A stretch of DNA of 64,000 nt from Pontibacter indicus (GTDB lineage Bacteria > Bacteroidota > Bacteroidia > Cytophagales > Hymenobacteraceae), in contig NZ_FTPP01000001.1 of the NCBI RefSeq assembly GCF_900156345.1, positions 1,860,001-1,924,000 of the forward strand, read 5' to 3'. The notes below the pieces were generated by a model. That model was not told where the DNA came from, searched no databases, and was given only the letters and a program-made list of their open reading frames with translations. Position numbers and translations under genes: made by a program. The first letter of the stretch is position 1. The number at the start of each line of letters is the position of its first letter. Below are positions 54,368 to 63,174 of the stretch, in pieces.

Positions 54368-54440
54368 GTGGGACAAAGTGGAGAAAGTGGAAGAGAGTGG
54401 GGCGAAATCCCAGGGGTGGATAATTTTGGTGGTATTGTGG
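54368..54440 (+). promoter_or_regulatory. second GTGG array, oriented toward the copper-type operon
   Basis: GTGG starts at 54368, 54378, 54387 and 54397 (spacings 10, 9, 10), in units such as AAAGTGGGAC and AAAGTGGAGA. Looser copies occur at 54416, 54429 and 54437. It has the same unit, AAAGTGG, as the array at the mraZ promoter but lies on the opposite strand. It directly precedes the HYC_CC_PP gene. Confidence 0.55.
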
Positions 54441-54464
54441 GAGGAAATCCCGTATATTTGTGCT

Positions 54465-54878
54465 GTGAATCAGACCATCCGCCATACGGTTTTATTGCTG
54501 CTGACCCTGAGCATTTTGCTGGGCTCGGTGGGCGTTGCCTTAAGCGAACAGTTGTGCCTGATGACCGGCCTGAAAATGACGGCCGCACAGGAGCAGGTGG
54601 ACGGATGCTGCCAAAAGTCTGATTCGCAGGAGCATAAAGAACAGGAAGACGAAGACTGCTGCACCACAGCGATGACTTTCGAAAAGCTGGAGCCAGTTTC
54701 GTCCATCAAAGGCTTTACACTGGAGCTTCCGGTATTCTTCGCCATTCAGTTCACACCACTTTTTACCACCTGGGCTCCGGCTACCGCCACAGACCAGCGC
54801 ATTCTCACCTACTCCGACAGCTCCCCCCCACTCTATGGGCGCCTACTGCTGCATTCCCTGCACATCCTGATCGTTTAG
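54465..54878 (+). CDS. HYC_CC_PP-type small protein of a copper/metal operon
   Basis: I place the start at GTG 54465 (VNQTIRHTVLLLLTLSILL), giving 137 residues. The frame is open further left, but that would translate the GTGG array. A signal or membrane segment (about 6-25) is followed by LSEQLC, a double cysteine GCCQKS, an acidic patch, a second CC (EDCCTTA) and, near the end, SDSSPPLYGR. The C...CC...PP order matches the HYC_CC_PP family, which sits by TonB receptors and HMA proteins in Bacteroidota. Metal binding is inferred. Confidence 0.75.
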   Translation: MNQTIRHTVLLLLTLSILLGSVGVALSEQLCLMTGLKMTAAQEQVDGCCQKSDSQEHKEQEDEDCCTTAMTFEKLEPVSSIKGFTLELPVFFAIQFTPLFTTWAPATATDQRILTYSDSSPPLYGRLLLHSLHILIV

Positions 54879-54959
54879 CATTTTAGTTTGCCTCTGCCAG
54901 CACCGGTTGCTATACCTGTGCCCATACCTGCATTCTGAAATTTTAAACGAATACGATTC

Positions 54960-57182
54960 ATGCATTCCATTTTACCTGTGCGACACCTTTTCCGCGCTTT
55001 CGGTACGTTCGCACTCCTTTTAAGCATCCTGTTTCCTACCACAGCGCAGCAACTGACGGGCAAAGTGGTAGACAACACCACCGAACTCCCCCTGATCGGC
55101 GCCAATGCCGTCTGGAAGGGCACCTCCAAAGGTACGGCCACTGACGAGGCGGGCAACTTTACACTGCAGCTCAGCGACGCCCTGACCCCGGAAATCATCG
55201 TGACCTACCTCGGGTATAAGCCCGACACGATTGACGTGAGCGGCAAGACCTCTATCACTATTAGCCTTGCTCCGTCCAGTTCCATTAAAGAAGTAGTTGT
55301 GGAAGGGCAGCAGACGCGCTACTCCGCCCTCACCCCTACCAACTCCCAGATCATCACGACCCGCGACCTGGAGAAATCGGCCTGCTGCAACCTGGCGGAA
55401 AGCTTTGAAACCAATGCCTCCGTGGAAGTGTCCACCACAGATGCCGTATCGGGCGCCAAGCAGATCCAGATGCTGGGGCTCGACGGCTCCTATACCTTGC
55501 TCACCACCGACAACGTGCCGGCCCTGCGCGGCCTCTCTACTCCCTACCGCCTCAACTACCTGTCGGGCACCTACATCGAGTCGATTGACATCATCAAAGG
55601 AATGGGCTCGGTGCTCAACGGCTACGAGTCGATATCGGGGCAGGTGAACGTGAAGCTGCGGGACCCGGAGAAAACCGAGCGGCTATACTTCAATCTCTAT
55701 GGCAACAGCCTGGCCAAATTCGACGCCAACCTGAACGTGTCGGCGCAGGTGAGCCCGAAGTGGAGCACGCTGCTGATGCTGCACTCCGACCACCTGGGCA
55801 ACCGCGTGGACCGCAATAAGGACGGTTTTATGGACCTGGCGCTGGGCACGCACCACAATGTGTACAACAAGTGGAAGTATAAGCATGGCGACACCTGGGT
55901 ATCGGAGTTCGGCTTCAACGCCCTCCGCGAGACAAAGCTGGGCGGGCAGATGAATTACACGAAGGGAGAACCAGTAAGTCCGACTCAGCGCTATGGTACC
56001 GAGTCTGAAACCGATCGCCTGTCTTTTTACAACAAGACCTCTTATACCTTTCCGGGCAGGCCGTACCAGAGCCTGGGCCTGATCACCTCCGGCGTACACC
56101 ACAAGTTCAATTCCCTCTATGGACGCCGCCATTACAACGGCGAGCAGAACACCGGCGATCTCCGCTTCATCTTCCAGTCTATCATCGGACACACCGGCCA
56201 TACCTATAAGGTAGGCGCCAGCTTCCTGTATGACGACTATACCGAGCGGCTGGAGCAGACCAGGCTGGCAAGAACCGAACGCGTGCCGGGTATCTTTGCG
56301 GAGTACATCTTCAACAATGCCGAAAACCTGACCGTGGTGGCAGGTGCCCGCACCGACTTCCACAACCTCTACGGTACGGTATTCACCCCACGCCTGAATG
56401 TGAAGTATGATTTCACGCCCAACACCATTTTCCGGGTGGCGGCAGGCAAGGGTTTCCGGGTAGCCAACCCGATTGCCGAGAACACGGCCGCGCTGGTCAG
56501 CAACCGCGCCTTTACTTTCCGGGAGGCACTGGAGCCGGAAAAGGCCTGGAATGTGGGTGGGTCCTTCACGCAGTACTTCGAGCTGGGCGGCCGTCCGGGC
56601 TCCTTCATCACCGACTACTACTATACCACGTTTCAGAACCAGGTGGTGGCAGACATGTACAGCAGCGCAAACCAGGTGGAGTTTTACAACCTGCAGGGCC
56701 GCTCCTTCTCGCGCAGTTTCCAGGCAGAGCTGCAGTATGAGGTGCTCAAGGGCTTCGACGTGAAGACGGCCTACAAGTACTTTGACGTGCAAACCGCCTA
56801 TAATGGCAATCTACAACAGCGGCCGATGATACCACAGCACCGCTTTTTCGTGAACCTCGGTTTTGCCACCCCATTTGATAAATGGCGCGCCGACCTGACA
56901 ACGCAGTTCTTCGGCCAGATGCCGTTGGCGTACATGGAAGGCCATGGCGGCGCAGCGAACGTTCAGAAGTCGGACTCTTTCTATACCTTGAACGGGCAGG
57001 TATCGCGGGCCTTTAAACGCTGGGAGATCTATGCCGGTGGTGAAAACCTGCTGAACTTCCGCCAACCTGACGCGATCAGAGGGGCAGCCAATCCGTTCGG
57101 TTCTGAATTCGACGCCAGCATGGTCTGGGGACCGATCACGGGCAGAATTATTTATGCTGGCTTGCGCTTTAAGATTGAGTAA
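54960..57182 (+). CDS. TonB-dependent receptor, probable copper/metal uptake
   Basis: The 740-residue protein has a signal peptide (to about TTAQ, residue 30), a carboxypeptidase-regulatory-like domain (about 31-110), a plug (about 118-235) and a barrel ending YAGLRFKIE. An unusual pair, ACCNLAESF near residue 142, brings two cysteines into the plug and could bind metal. Flanking HYC_CC_PP and HMA genes suggest a metal, probably copper, as cargo. This is inference from context. It lacks the siderophore-type PQSVQVV motif of the receptor at 13 kb. Confidence 0.85.
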   Translation: MHSILPVRHLFRAFGTFALLLSILFPTTAQQLTGKVVDNTTELPLIGANAVWKGTSKGTATDEAGNFTLQLSDALTPEIIVTYLGYKPDTIDVSGKTSITISLAPSSSIKEVVVEGQQTRYSALTPTNSQIITTRDLEKSACCNLAESFETNASVEVSTTDAVSGAKQIQMLGLDGSYTLLTTDNVPALRGLSTPYRLNYLSGTYIESIDIIKGMGSVLNGYESISGQVNVKLRDPEKTERLYFNLYGNSLAKFDANLNVSAQVSPKWSTLLMLHSDHLGNRVDRNKDGFMDLALGTHHNVYNKWKYKHGDTWVSEFGFNALRETKLGGQMNYTKGEPVSPTQRYGTESETDRLSFYNKTSYTFPGRPYQSLGLITSGVHHKFNSLYGRRHYNGEQNTGDLRFIFQSIIGHTGHTYKVGASFLYDDYTERLEQTRLARTERVPGIFAEYIFNNAENLTVVAGARTDFHNLYGTVFTPRLNVKYDFTPNTIFRVAAGKGFRVANPIAENTAALVSNRAFTFREALEPEKAWNVGGSFTQYFELGGRPGSFITDYYYTTFQNQVVADMYSSANQVEFYNLQGRSFSRSFQAELQYEVLKGFDVKTAYKYFDVQTAYNGNLQQRPMIPQHRFFVNLGFATPFDKWRADLTTQFFGQMPLAYMEGHGGAANVQKSDSFYTLNGQVSRAFKRWEIYAGGENLLNFRQPDAIRGAANPFGSEFDASMVWGPITGRIIYAGLRFKIE

Positions 57183-57271
57183 CGGCACATCGTTTGCATG
57201 ACTCTACGAGCCTTGAAAAAAAATTAAATCACCATCATACATTCAAATTTTCACCAATAATTCATCACATC

Positions 57272-57622
57272 ATGAAAATCTTCAGAAACCTAAGCCTAGC
57301 GTTCATCCTATTCTTTGCCACACTCAGCGTGCAGGCGCAGAGCGGAAACGAAAAAACCATTCAGATCAAGACCTCCGCTGTATGCGGCATGTGCAAGAAA
57401 AGTTTAGAAAAGGCGATGGCCTATGAGAAGGGCGTAAAGAAATCGTCGCTCGATGTAGACTCCAAAATGCTCACCGTGTCTTTCGACCCGAAGAAGACCA
57501 ACGAAGACAAGATCCGCAAGGCTGTAAACGATACTGGCTACGACGCTGACGACAAACCAGCCACGCCGCGCGCCTACAATAAACTGGATGACTGCTGCCG
57601 CAAGGAAGCTGGCGCGCACTAG
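57272..57622 (+). CDS. secreted heavy-metal-associated (HMA) domain protein
   Basis: The start is placed at ATG 57272 (MKIFRNLSLAFILFFATLSV), giving 116 residues. The longer frame would lack a signal peptide. The signal ends near VQAQS. The HMA domain (about 26-92) has the metal motif VCGMCKKSLEKAM and DTGYDAD. A CC pair lies near the end (DDCCRKEAG). It probably carries a soft metal such as copper in the periplasm, passing it on from the receptor upstream. Confidence 0.87.
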   Translation: MKIFRNLSLAFILFFATLSVQAQSGNEKTIQIKTSAVCGMCKKSLEKAMAYEKGVKKSSLDVDSKMLTVSFDPKKTNEDKIRKAVNDTGYDADDKPATPRAYNKLDDCCRKEAGAH

Positions 57623-57716
57623 GCGCTTTGGGACAATGTGACAAAGGACAAAAGACTTCTTTGAGTTTAGTCTTTCACTCCGCCTTTATAGTTGCATTGT
57701 ATAGTATTAATTAATA

Positions 57717-57754
57717 AAAAGGCCTGCTTCTGCGCTATCAGAAGCAGGCCTTTT
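57717..57754. terminator. terminator between HMA gene and crtW
   Basis: A perfect 16-bp stem (AAAAGGCCTGCTTCTG / CAGAAGCAGGCCTTTT) with a CGCTAT loop lies between convergent operons. Confidence 0.88.
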
Positions 57755-57806
57755 CAATACCTAAAGTCCTTTGTCTCTTGTCAACCTATCCTTTGTCAAA
57801 AATCCC

Positions 57807-58496
57807 TCAGGATTTTGCCTTATACAGCTGCCACCAGGGCAAATACGGTTTGTCGTGGTGCTCGTAGTGGTAGCCGAAGAAATAACAGCTAACAAAAGCC
57901 CACAGGTGGTTCTTGGACTGTGTGCCGGACTTGTGCCGGTTATCAGGTGCATGCTCGCCGCGGTGTGGCAGATAGGTACCGAAATAGAAAAGTTGAAAAG
58001 TCGCGATAATGGCTGGCACCATCCAAAACATAATCACATTTTCGAGTGGGAAAAAGACCTGCAGCACATTGTAGGTAATGGCCATCAGCACGATCTGCCA
58101 CCAGGTGATGTAATTCTTCAGAAAGCTGTAATACCAGGGGAAGAAGGAACCGTGGTGGTAATCCGGATCCTCTTCTGTCGCCACATGCCGGTGATGTTGA
58201 TGGTGTTTGGGCAGTAGCCGCGGGTACCAGTTGTAGGCAAAAAGAAAGGCGGTGACGGTACCGATGAAACGGTTCAATTTTGGCCGGCCAGGAGCAGCCA
58301 CACCATGCATGGCATCGTGGGCAGTGATGAACAGACCCGTATAGAGGTGCGTCTGCACCAACATGAACAGGTATGGGAGTGGCGAAGTAAAGTCAACCGG
58401 GAAGCGCAACAGGTATAGCAGCAAGCCAGACCAGCAGGCCACGATGAGGGCCGCGATGACTATACCTCTGTTATCTTTTCGGATTGATTTTGCCAT
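57807..58496 (-). CDS. crtW: beta-carotene ketolase, CrtW-type
   Basis: The start is placed at ATG 58496 (MAKSIRKDNRGIVIA), giving 229 residues. An upstream TTG overlaps a promoter element. It has the membrane desaturase fold with histidine boxes HDAMHG, PKHHQHHRH, HRGEHA and YHYEHHDKP and the APGRPKLNRFIG stretch that marks CrtW ketolases. It would add keto groups to the beta-ionone rings, giving echinenone or canthaxanthin. It is separated from ispH by 186 bases and may have its own promoter. Confidence 0.87.
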   Translation of the reverse strand: MAKSIRKDNRGIVIAALIVACWSGLLLYLLRFPVDFTSPLPYLFMLVQTHLYTGLFITAHDAMHGVAAPGRPKLNRFIGTVTAFLFAYNWYPRLLPKHHQHHRHVATEEDPDYHHGSFFPWYYSFLKNYITWWQIVLMAITYNVLQVFFPLENVIMFWMVPAIIATFQLFYFGTYLPHRGEHAPDNRHKSGTQSKNHLWAFVSCYFFGYHYEHHDKPYLPWWQLYKAKS

Positions 58497-58508
58497 AGTT
58501 CTTTTGAC

Positions 58509-58516
58509 CAAAGATA
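58509..58516 (-). promoter_or_regulatory. candidate -7 element for crtW
   Basis: On the minus strand TATCTTTG matches TAnnTTTG, 12 bases before ATG 58496. No TTG lies at the usual distance, so support is partial. The short spacing to the start is also a weakness. Confidence 0.35.
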
Positions 58517-58647
58517 CATTGATAAAAGATGGGGCTGATGATTAGTTCAATGCTGGGTTTCTGGGAAACTATACCGCTTTGATAAATCTGGCGAGAGTAT
58601 TGACCTGCTTAATTCCCGCAGCCTATACCTATACCTATGCAAGATTG

Positions 58648-58665
58648 GACAGGTCGCGACCTGTC
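58648..58665. repeat. perfect 18-bp palindrome between ispH and crtW
   Basis: GACAGGTCGCGACCTGTC reads the same on both strands. It is flanked on each side by GGTATAG-family words (58622-58640 and 58678-58690). It resembles REP-like intergenic palindromes. It could also be an operator. Confidence 0.55.
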
Positions 58666-58682
58666 ACTACAACAGGATATAC

Positions 58683-59534
58683 CTATACCTTCTCGCCCAA
58701 CAACGCATCCCGCACCTGTTCCATCAGCCACATCGGTGTTGAGGTTGCGCCGCAAATACCAATAGTGTCGCCATCGGCAAACCACGCAGGCTGCAGTTCT
58801 TCCACCTTCGAGACAAAGTAAGTATCCGGATTAGTGTCTTTGCATACCTGGTACAGCACCTTGCCGTTACTCGACTTGGTGCCCGACACAAAAACGATCT
58901 TATCGAACTGGGCGGCGAACTTGCGCAGGTCTTTGTCGCGGTTCGATACCTGCCGGCAGATGGTGTCGTTGGCGTCGACCTCGTAGCCCTGCTGCTCCAA
59001 CTTGTCCTTGATGTTATAGAAGTTGTTCGTACTCTTCGTGGTTTGGCTGTAGAGGGTGATCTTCTGCGGCAATTCACGCTGAAAAAGCTCCTCCATGCTC
59101 TCAAACACCACCGCCTTGTTATTTGTCTGCCCCAAAAGCCCCATTACCTCCGCGTGTCCGTGCTTGCCATAGATGTAGATCGGCTCGTCTTTGTCGTAAG
59201 AGCTTTTGATCCGGTTCTGCAGCTTGAGCACCACCGGACAGGAAGCGTCGATCAGGGTCAGATTGTTCTGCAAGGCTATTTGGTAAGTCGAAGGAGGCTC
59301 GCCGTGGGCGCGTATAAGCACGGCTTCACCGCGCAACTCTCTTAACTGCGCATGGTCGATAATGCGCAGGCCCCGTTGCTGCAGGCGCTCCACCTCCACG
59401 TCGTTGTGCACGATGTCGCCCAGGCAATACAGGTAGCCCTGCTCGGCAAGCAGGTCTTCGGCCATCTGAATGGCATAGACCACGCCGAAGCAAAAGCCTG
59501 AGTTTGGATCGATGGTGACTTGAAGGTTTCGCAT
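58683..59534 (-). CDS. ispH: 4-hydroxy-3-methylbut-2-enyl diphosphate reductase
   Basis: The 283-residue enzyme makes IPP and DMAPP in the last step of the MEP pathway. Iron-sulfur cysteines are visible in GFCFGV, ASCPVV and ICGATS, with TQTTKSTN-like SQTTKSTNNF and VSGTKSSNG. It lies 6 bases after the lycopene cyclase gene, inside the carotenoid operon, so precursor supply is co-expressed with pigment synthesis. Confidence 0.96.
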   Translation of the reverse strand: MRNLQVTIDPNSGFCFGVVYAIQMAEDLLAEQGYLYCLGDIVHNDVEVERLQQRGLRIIDHAQLRELRGEAVLIRAHGEPPSTYQIALQNNLTLIDASCPVVLKLQNRIKSSYDKDEPIYIYGKHGHAEVMGLLGQTNNKAVVFESMEELFQRELPQKITLYSQTTKSTNNFYNIKDKLEQQGYEVDANDTICRQVSNRDKDLRKFAAQFDKIVFVSGTKSSNGKVLYQVCKDTNPDTYFVSKVEELQPAWFADGDTIGICGATSTPMWLMEQVRDALLGEKV

Positions 59535-59540
59535 ATACCT

Positions 59541-60239
59541 TTATACAGCCAGACGTTGATATTGTTTAACTGCAAAGCGTTGCTTTAAGCCCTCATAGAT
59601 CGAAATGGTGAGCAGGAGCATCAGCATGGAGTACATCGAATCCTCCACAGGTATAGACACAATGCGCAGCCCCAGGTTGTAACTATTGTTATACCAAACG
59701 ATCGGCAGGTAGGTGAGCACGCCATTGACCAGCAGGAACGGCACCAGGTGCACGATGTAGGCCAGGTAAAAACGTCCCAACCTTTGGGTATTGAAATAAT
59801 AATAGTGCACCCCCAGCATAGCAGCCAGCAAGGTGAACGTGATGGAGGTATAGAGTCTCTCGAGGTTGAAAGCGGCCAGGAGCAAAAGCACCGGAATCAG
59901 GAAAAAGGTGATGCTTTTGGCGTATGGCTGCAACAAGTCTTTGGTGATGTAAGCGTTGAGGCACTCGTAGATAAAGACACAAGCGTAGGGTACGGTTATG
60001 AAGAAAAGGACTTCCTCCAGTGGCAGGTTGAAGAGGTAAATGCCTACCAGATATTCCTCATTGAAGCCCCATATACCTGCCTGCGTGAAGAGTTCGTCCC
60101 AGATGATGAACAGGGCCGCGTTGATGAGAATGGCCGGCCACAAGTAGGGCCAGTTCTTGTAAAAAGTCACTTTCCTGTCAAACGAGAGCAACAGGGGAAA
60201 CAGGATCGTGAAGATGTTCAGGTACAGGTATAGCGGCAT
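59541..60239 (-). CDS. crtYcd: lycopene cyclase, CrtYcd-type membrane protein
   Basis: The 232-residue membrane protein has about seven hydrophobic segments and two similar halves, each with the lycopene cyclase domain pattern (IIWDELFTQAGIWGFN ... LPLEEVLFFITVPYACVFIY in the first). It is the fused form of the heterodimeric CrtYc/CrtYd cyclase and would turn lycopene into beta- or gamma-carotene. It lies 6 bases after the unknown secreted protein gene and 6 before ispH. Confidence 0.9.
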   Translation of the reverse strand: MPLYLYLNIFTILFPLLLSFDRKVTFYKNWPYLWPAILINAALFIIWDELFTQAGIWGFNEEYLVGIYLFNLPLEEVLFFITVPYACVFIYECLNAYITKDLLQPYAKSITFFLIPVLLLLAAFNLERLYTSITFTLLAAMLGVHYYYFNTQRLGRFYLAYIVHLVPFLLVNGVLTYLPIVWYNNSYNLGLRIVSIPVEDSMYSMLMLLLTISIYEGLKQRFAVKQYQRLAV

Positions 60240-60245
60240 CAGTAT

Positions 60246-60815
60246 TTAAATCGATATGCGTTTGAGTCTTTGTTTTTCTTGTTCGGTGCAATGGTCCTTC
60301 GTCAGCATGAAAGCACGGATATCGCGGGCCATTTCGTTCGACAAGCCGGATTTCGGGTGACGCTCCAGACCGGCGATGATTTTGGCTTTGTCGTCTTCCA
60401 GGTTCTTGCTCAGGTTAAGGTAGCGCGGTACGTAATGCTCCACTGTAAAGCGGAGAAACCGTATTTCGGGGTTCGCGGCATCGAGTTGCACCGCCTCCTC
60501 AAATATTTCAGAAGACTTCTGCAAGTGCTTCATCTTCATGTAAGGGTTCCAGACGTGCTTGGCCATGATCGCCTCCGATACCGCTTTATAGGCCAGTACC
60601 ACGGGGTTACTGTCCTCGTAATTGCTCATCAGCTTATGAAACTCCTTACCAGCCTTGCTGTCCTTGCTGGCCTCCAGAAACTGCACGCGCAGCTTCGATA
60701 ATTTGTACTCCCTGGTGTTGTCAGCCAGCGCCGAGAAGCTAATAAACAGGAAAGCGAAAAGTAATTGTAAGCTATTCTTCACGTGGTTAGATGGCGTTAA
60801 GTTGGTACCTGACAT
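60246..60815 (-). CDS. secreted protein of unknown function in the carotenoid operon
   Basis: I recognise no family. ATG 60815 gives 189 residues and overlaps crtB by 29 bases. GTG 60782 (VKNSLQLLFAFLFISFSALA) begins 5 bases after crtB and gives a normal signal peptide, so it may be the true start. After the signal (about to ALADN) the protein is helical, with a repeat-like middle (EIFEEAVQLDAANPEIRFLR) that resembles a TPR unit. Its place between crtB and the cyclase, with tight spacing, suggests a role in pigment formation or placement. Confidence 0.75.
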   Translation of the reverse strand: MSGTNLTPSNHVKNSLQLLFAFLFISFSALADNTREYKLSKLRVQFLEASKDSKAGKEFHKLMSNYEDSNPVVLAYKAVSEAIMAKHVWNPYMKMKHLQKSSEIFEEAVQLDAANPEIRFLRFTVEHYVPRYLNLSKNLEDDKAKIIAGLERHPKSGLSNEMARDIRAFMLTKDHCTEQEKQRLKRISI

Positions 60816-61620
60816 AAGAGCCTAAAAGTAAGGCAAACTTTGTATTATCAGGTACTCTTACGCGCTCGTTTAAGATCTGGGTTGCCGGCAGCCCTTTGAT
60901 TTTCCGGAAAAGCTTCAGATAATAGACATAGGCCAGGTATACACCCATGCGTGCCGAACGGGGCAAAGCCAGTATGCCGGCATAGGCGTCTTCAAAATCC
61001 TGAGCGATATCGGCCTCTATCTGCGCTTTGCACACATTGTTGAAGGTATGAATGTTCACGGCCGGAAAGTACACCCTGCCCCGGTCCTTGAAGTCGCTCT
61101 GCATGTCGCGCAGGAAGTTCACTTTCTGAAAGGCTGCCCCCAAACTGCAGGCTGGTTTTTTAAGCCGCTCAAACTGTTCTTCGTCGCCCTCACAGAATAC
61201 TTTCAGGCACATCAGCCCCACCACTTCCGCAGAGCCATAGATGTACTCCTTATATAAAGATGGATCGTACACATGATCCTCTAAATCCATGGCCATGCTC
61301 TTCAGAAAAGCCTCGATGTAGGCACGGTCTATCTTGTACTCGTTCACCACGCACTGAAAAGCGTGCAGTACCGGGTTCAGGCTGATGCCTTGTTCAATAG
61401 CTTCAAAGGTCTGGCGGCTGAATTCCGTGAGCAGTTTGCGCTTGTCGTGCTCATGAAACGTGTCCACGATCTCGTCGGCGCAGCGCACAAAACCATAGAT
61501 GGCGTAAATCGGGTCATGGAATTTGCGGTGCAGCGTTTTGATACCGAGCGTAAACGACGTGCTGTACGCCTCAGTAATCAGCTTGCTGCACTTCAGGCAG
61601 GTGTCTTTAAATAAATCCAT
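60787..61620 (-). CDS. crtB: phytoene synthase
   Basis: The 277-residue enzyme joins two geranylgeranyl diphosphates into phytoene. It has both aspartate-rich motifs, RCADEIVDTFHEHD (about 46-59) and NFLRDMQSDFKDRGR (about 169-183), and YSTSFTLGIKTL at the start. It is 15 bases after crtI. No GGPP synthase gene is in the cluster. Confidence 0.95.
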   Translation of the reverse strand: MDLFKDTCLKCSKLITEAYSTSFTLGIKTLHRKFHDPIYAIYGFVRCADEIVDTFHEHDKRKLLTEFSRQTFEAIEQGISLNPVLHAFQCVVNEYKIDRAYIEAFLKSMAMDLEDHVYDPSLYKEYIYGSAEVVGLMCLKVFCEGDEEQFERLKKPACSLGAAFQKVNFLRDMQSDFKDRGRVYFPAVNIHTFNNVCKAQIEADIAQDFEDAYAGILALPRSARMGVYLAYVYYLKLFRKIKGLPATQILNERVRVPDNTKFALLLGSYVRYQLNAI

Positions 61621-61635
61621 AGTTTTACTGGGGCG

Positions 61636-63138
61636 TTAATTGCTTACTGGTAGTCGCTGACCTGGCGCATATTCCTTGGCTATTTCCTTGGCCACTACCT
61701 GCCCTGAGATAAGGGAAGGCGGAACGCCCGGACCCGGCACGGTCAGCTGTCCGGTATAGTAGAGGTTTTTCACTTTTTTGCTTTTGAGGCTAGGCTTGAG
61801 CAGAGCGGTCTGCATCAAGGTGTTGGCCAGCCCATAGGCGTTGCCTTTAAAGGCGTTGTAGTCAGCTATAAAATCGCGGTGCGCGTAGGTGCGTTTGTAG
61901 ACCACAGCGCTGCGCACGTCCTGCTTGGTCAGGTGCTCGAGGCGTTCCATGATCAGATCGTAGTAGCGTTCCCGCAAGGCTTCTGTGTCTTCCAGACCCG
62001 GGGCTACTGGCATCAGCACAAACAGGTTCTCGCAGCCTTCCGGCGCCACGCTAGCATCTGTTACCGACGGAGCTGACACATAAAACAGCGGCTTAGCCGG
62101 CCATTTCGGGTCGGTATAGATTTCGTGGGCATGCGGACCAAAATCTTCGTCAAAGAACAGGTTGTGGTGACGCAGGTTGCTAAGTTTCTTGCCTATACCT
62201 AAATAGAAGATCAGACAGGAAGGCGCCATCACCCGCTTGTCCCAATAATCCTCGGTATAGCTTCTAAGTTCCGGTGCCAGCAATTGGCGTTCGACGTGGT
62301 GGTAATCGGCACTGGCCACAACCACGTCGGCCTCGAACATACCGGTGGCAGTCCGCACCCGGCGGGCTATTCCTTGCTCCACCTCTATCTCCTTCACATC
62401 CTGGTTGTAGAGGAACGATACACCCTTCTCTTCGGCCAACTGTACCATCCCTTCAATGATCTTGTACATACCGCCCAACGGGTACCAAGTACCCAGGCTG
62501 ATGTCAGCATAGTTCATCAGGCTATACAAAGCCGGTGTGTTCTGTGGTAGTGCCCCCAGAAAGAGCACCGGAAACTCCATCAACTTAATGATCTTTTCGT
62601 GTGAAAAAAAGCGGCGGATGTGCGTGTGGATGGACTGAAACACATCCATGCGGAGCACATCCAGCAACAGGCGCAGGCTCATAAACTCTGTCACAGAGCG
62701 GCCGGGCTTATACACGAGTTGGTTTATACCTACTTCGTATTTGTAGGCGGCCTGTTCCAGAAACTGGTCGAGACGGGCGGCACTTCCCGGCTCCCATTGC
62801 TCAAACAGGGCTTTCAGTTCGTCCAGCGAAGCAGGCAGGTCGACAAAATCGTTTTCGCCAAACACCACGGTATAGGAAGGGTCAAGGCGGACGAGGTCAT
62901 AGTAATCGGAAACGCTTTTGCCAAACTTGTTGAAGTACGACTCAAACACGTCGGGCATCCAGTACCAGCTCGGTCCCATGTCGAAGGTATAGCCGTCGGC
63001 CTCGAAGCTGCGGGCGCGACCGCCGGGTGTGGCGTTCTTTTCGAGCACCGTCACCTCATACCCCTGGTCAGCCAGGCTGGTGGCAGCCGAAAGACCCGAG
63101 AAGCCGGCACCGATCACGATCACTTTTTTTGACATCAT
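61636..63138 (-). CDS. crtI: phytoene desaturase
   Basis: The 500-residue flavoprotein desaturates phytoene to lycopene. It has the FAD-binding VIVIGAGFSGLSAATSLAD (about 5-23), GGRARSFEADGYTFDMGPSW and the C-terminal carotenoid-desaturase signature YYTGQLTVPGPGVPPSLISG (about 463-482). It lies 36 bases after the sigma factor gene and leads crtB. Confidence 0.95.
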   Translation of the reverse strand: MMSKKVIVIGAGFSGLSAATSLADQGYEVTVLEKNATPGGRARSFEADGYTFDMGPSWYWMPDVFESYFNKFGKSVSDYYDLVRLDPSYTVVFGENDFVDLPASLDELKALFEQWEPGSAARLDQFLEQAAYKYEVGINQLVYKPGRSVTEFMSLRLLLDVLRMDVFQSIHTHIRRFFSHEKIIKLMEFPVLFLGALPQNTPALYSLMNYADISLGTWYPLGGMYKIIEGMVQLAEEKGVSFLYNQDVKEIEVEQGIARRVRTATGMFEADVVVASADYHHVERQLLAPELRSYTEDYWDKRVMAPSCLIFYLGIGKKLSNLRHHNLFFDEDFGPHAHEIYTDPKWPAKPLFYVSAPSVTDASVAPEGCENLFVLMPVAPGLEDTEALRERYYDLIMERLEHLTKQDVRSAVVYKRTYAHRDFIADYNAFKGNAYGLANTLMQTALLKPSLKSKKVKNLYYTGQLTVPGPGVPPSLISGQVVAKEIAKEYAPGQRLPVSN

Positions 63139-63174
63139 CTAGAAATTTACTACAAAATCAGGTATAAGTTGTAA

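Noticed and set aside
54378..54464. Earlier start for the HYC_CC_PP gene at GTG 54378
   Set aside because: It would translate the GTGG repeat array and place 29 non-signal residues before the signal peptide. GTG 54465 is more sensible.
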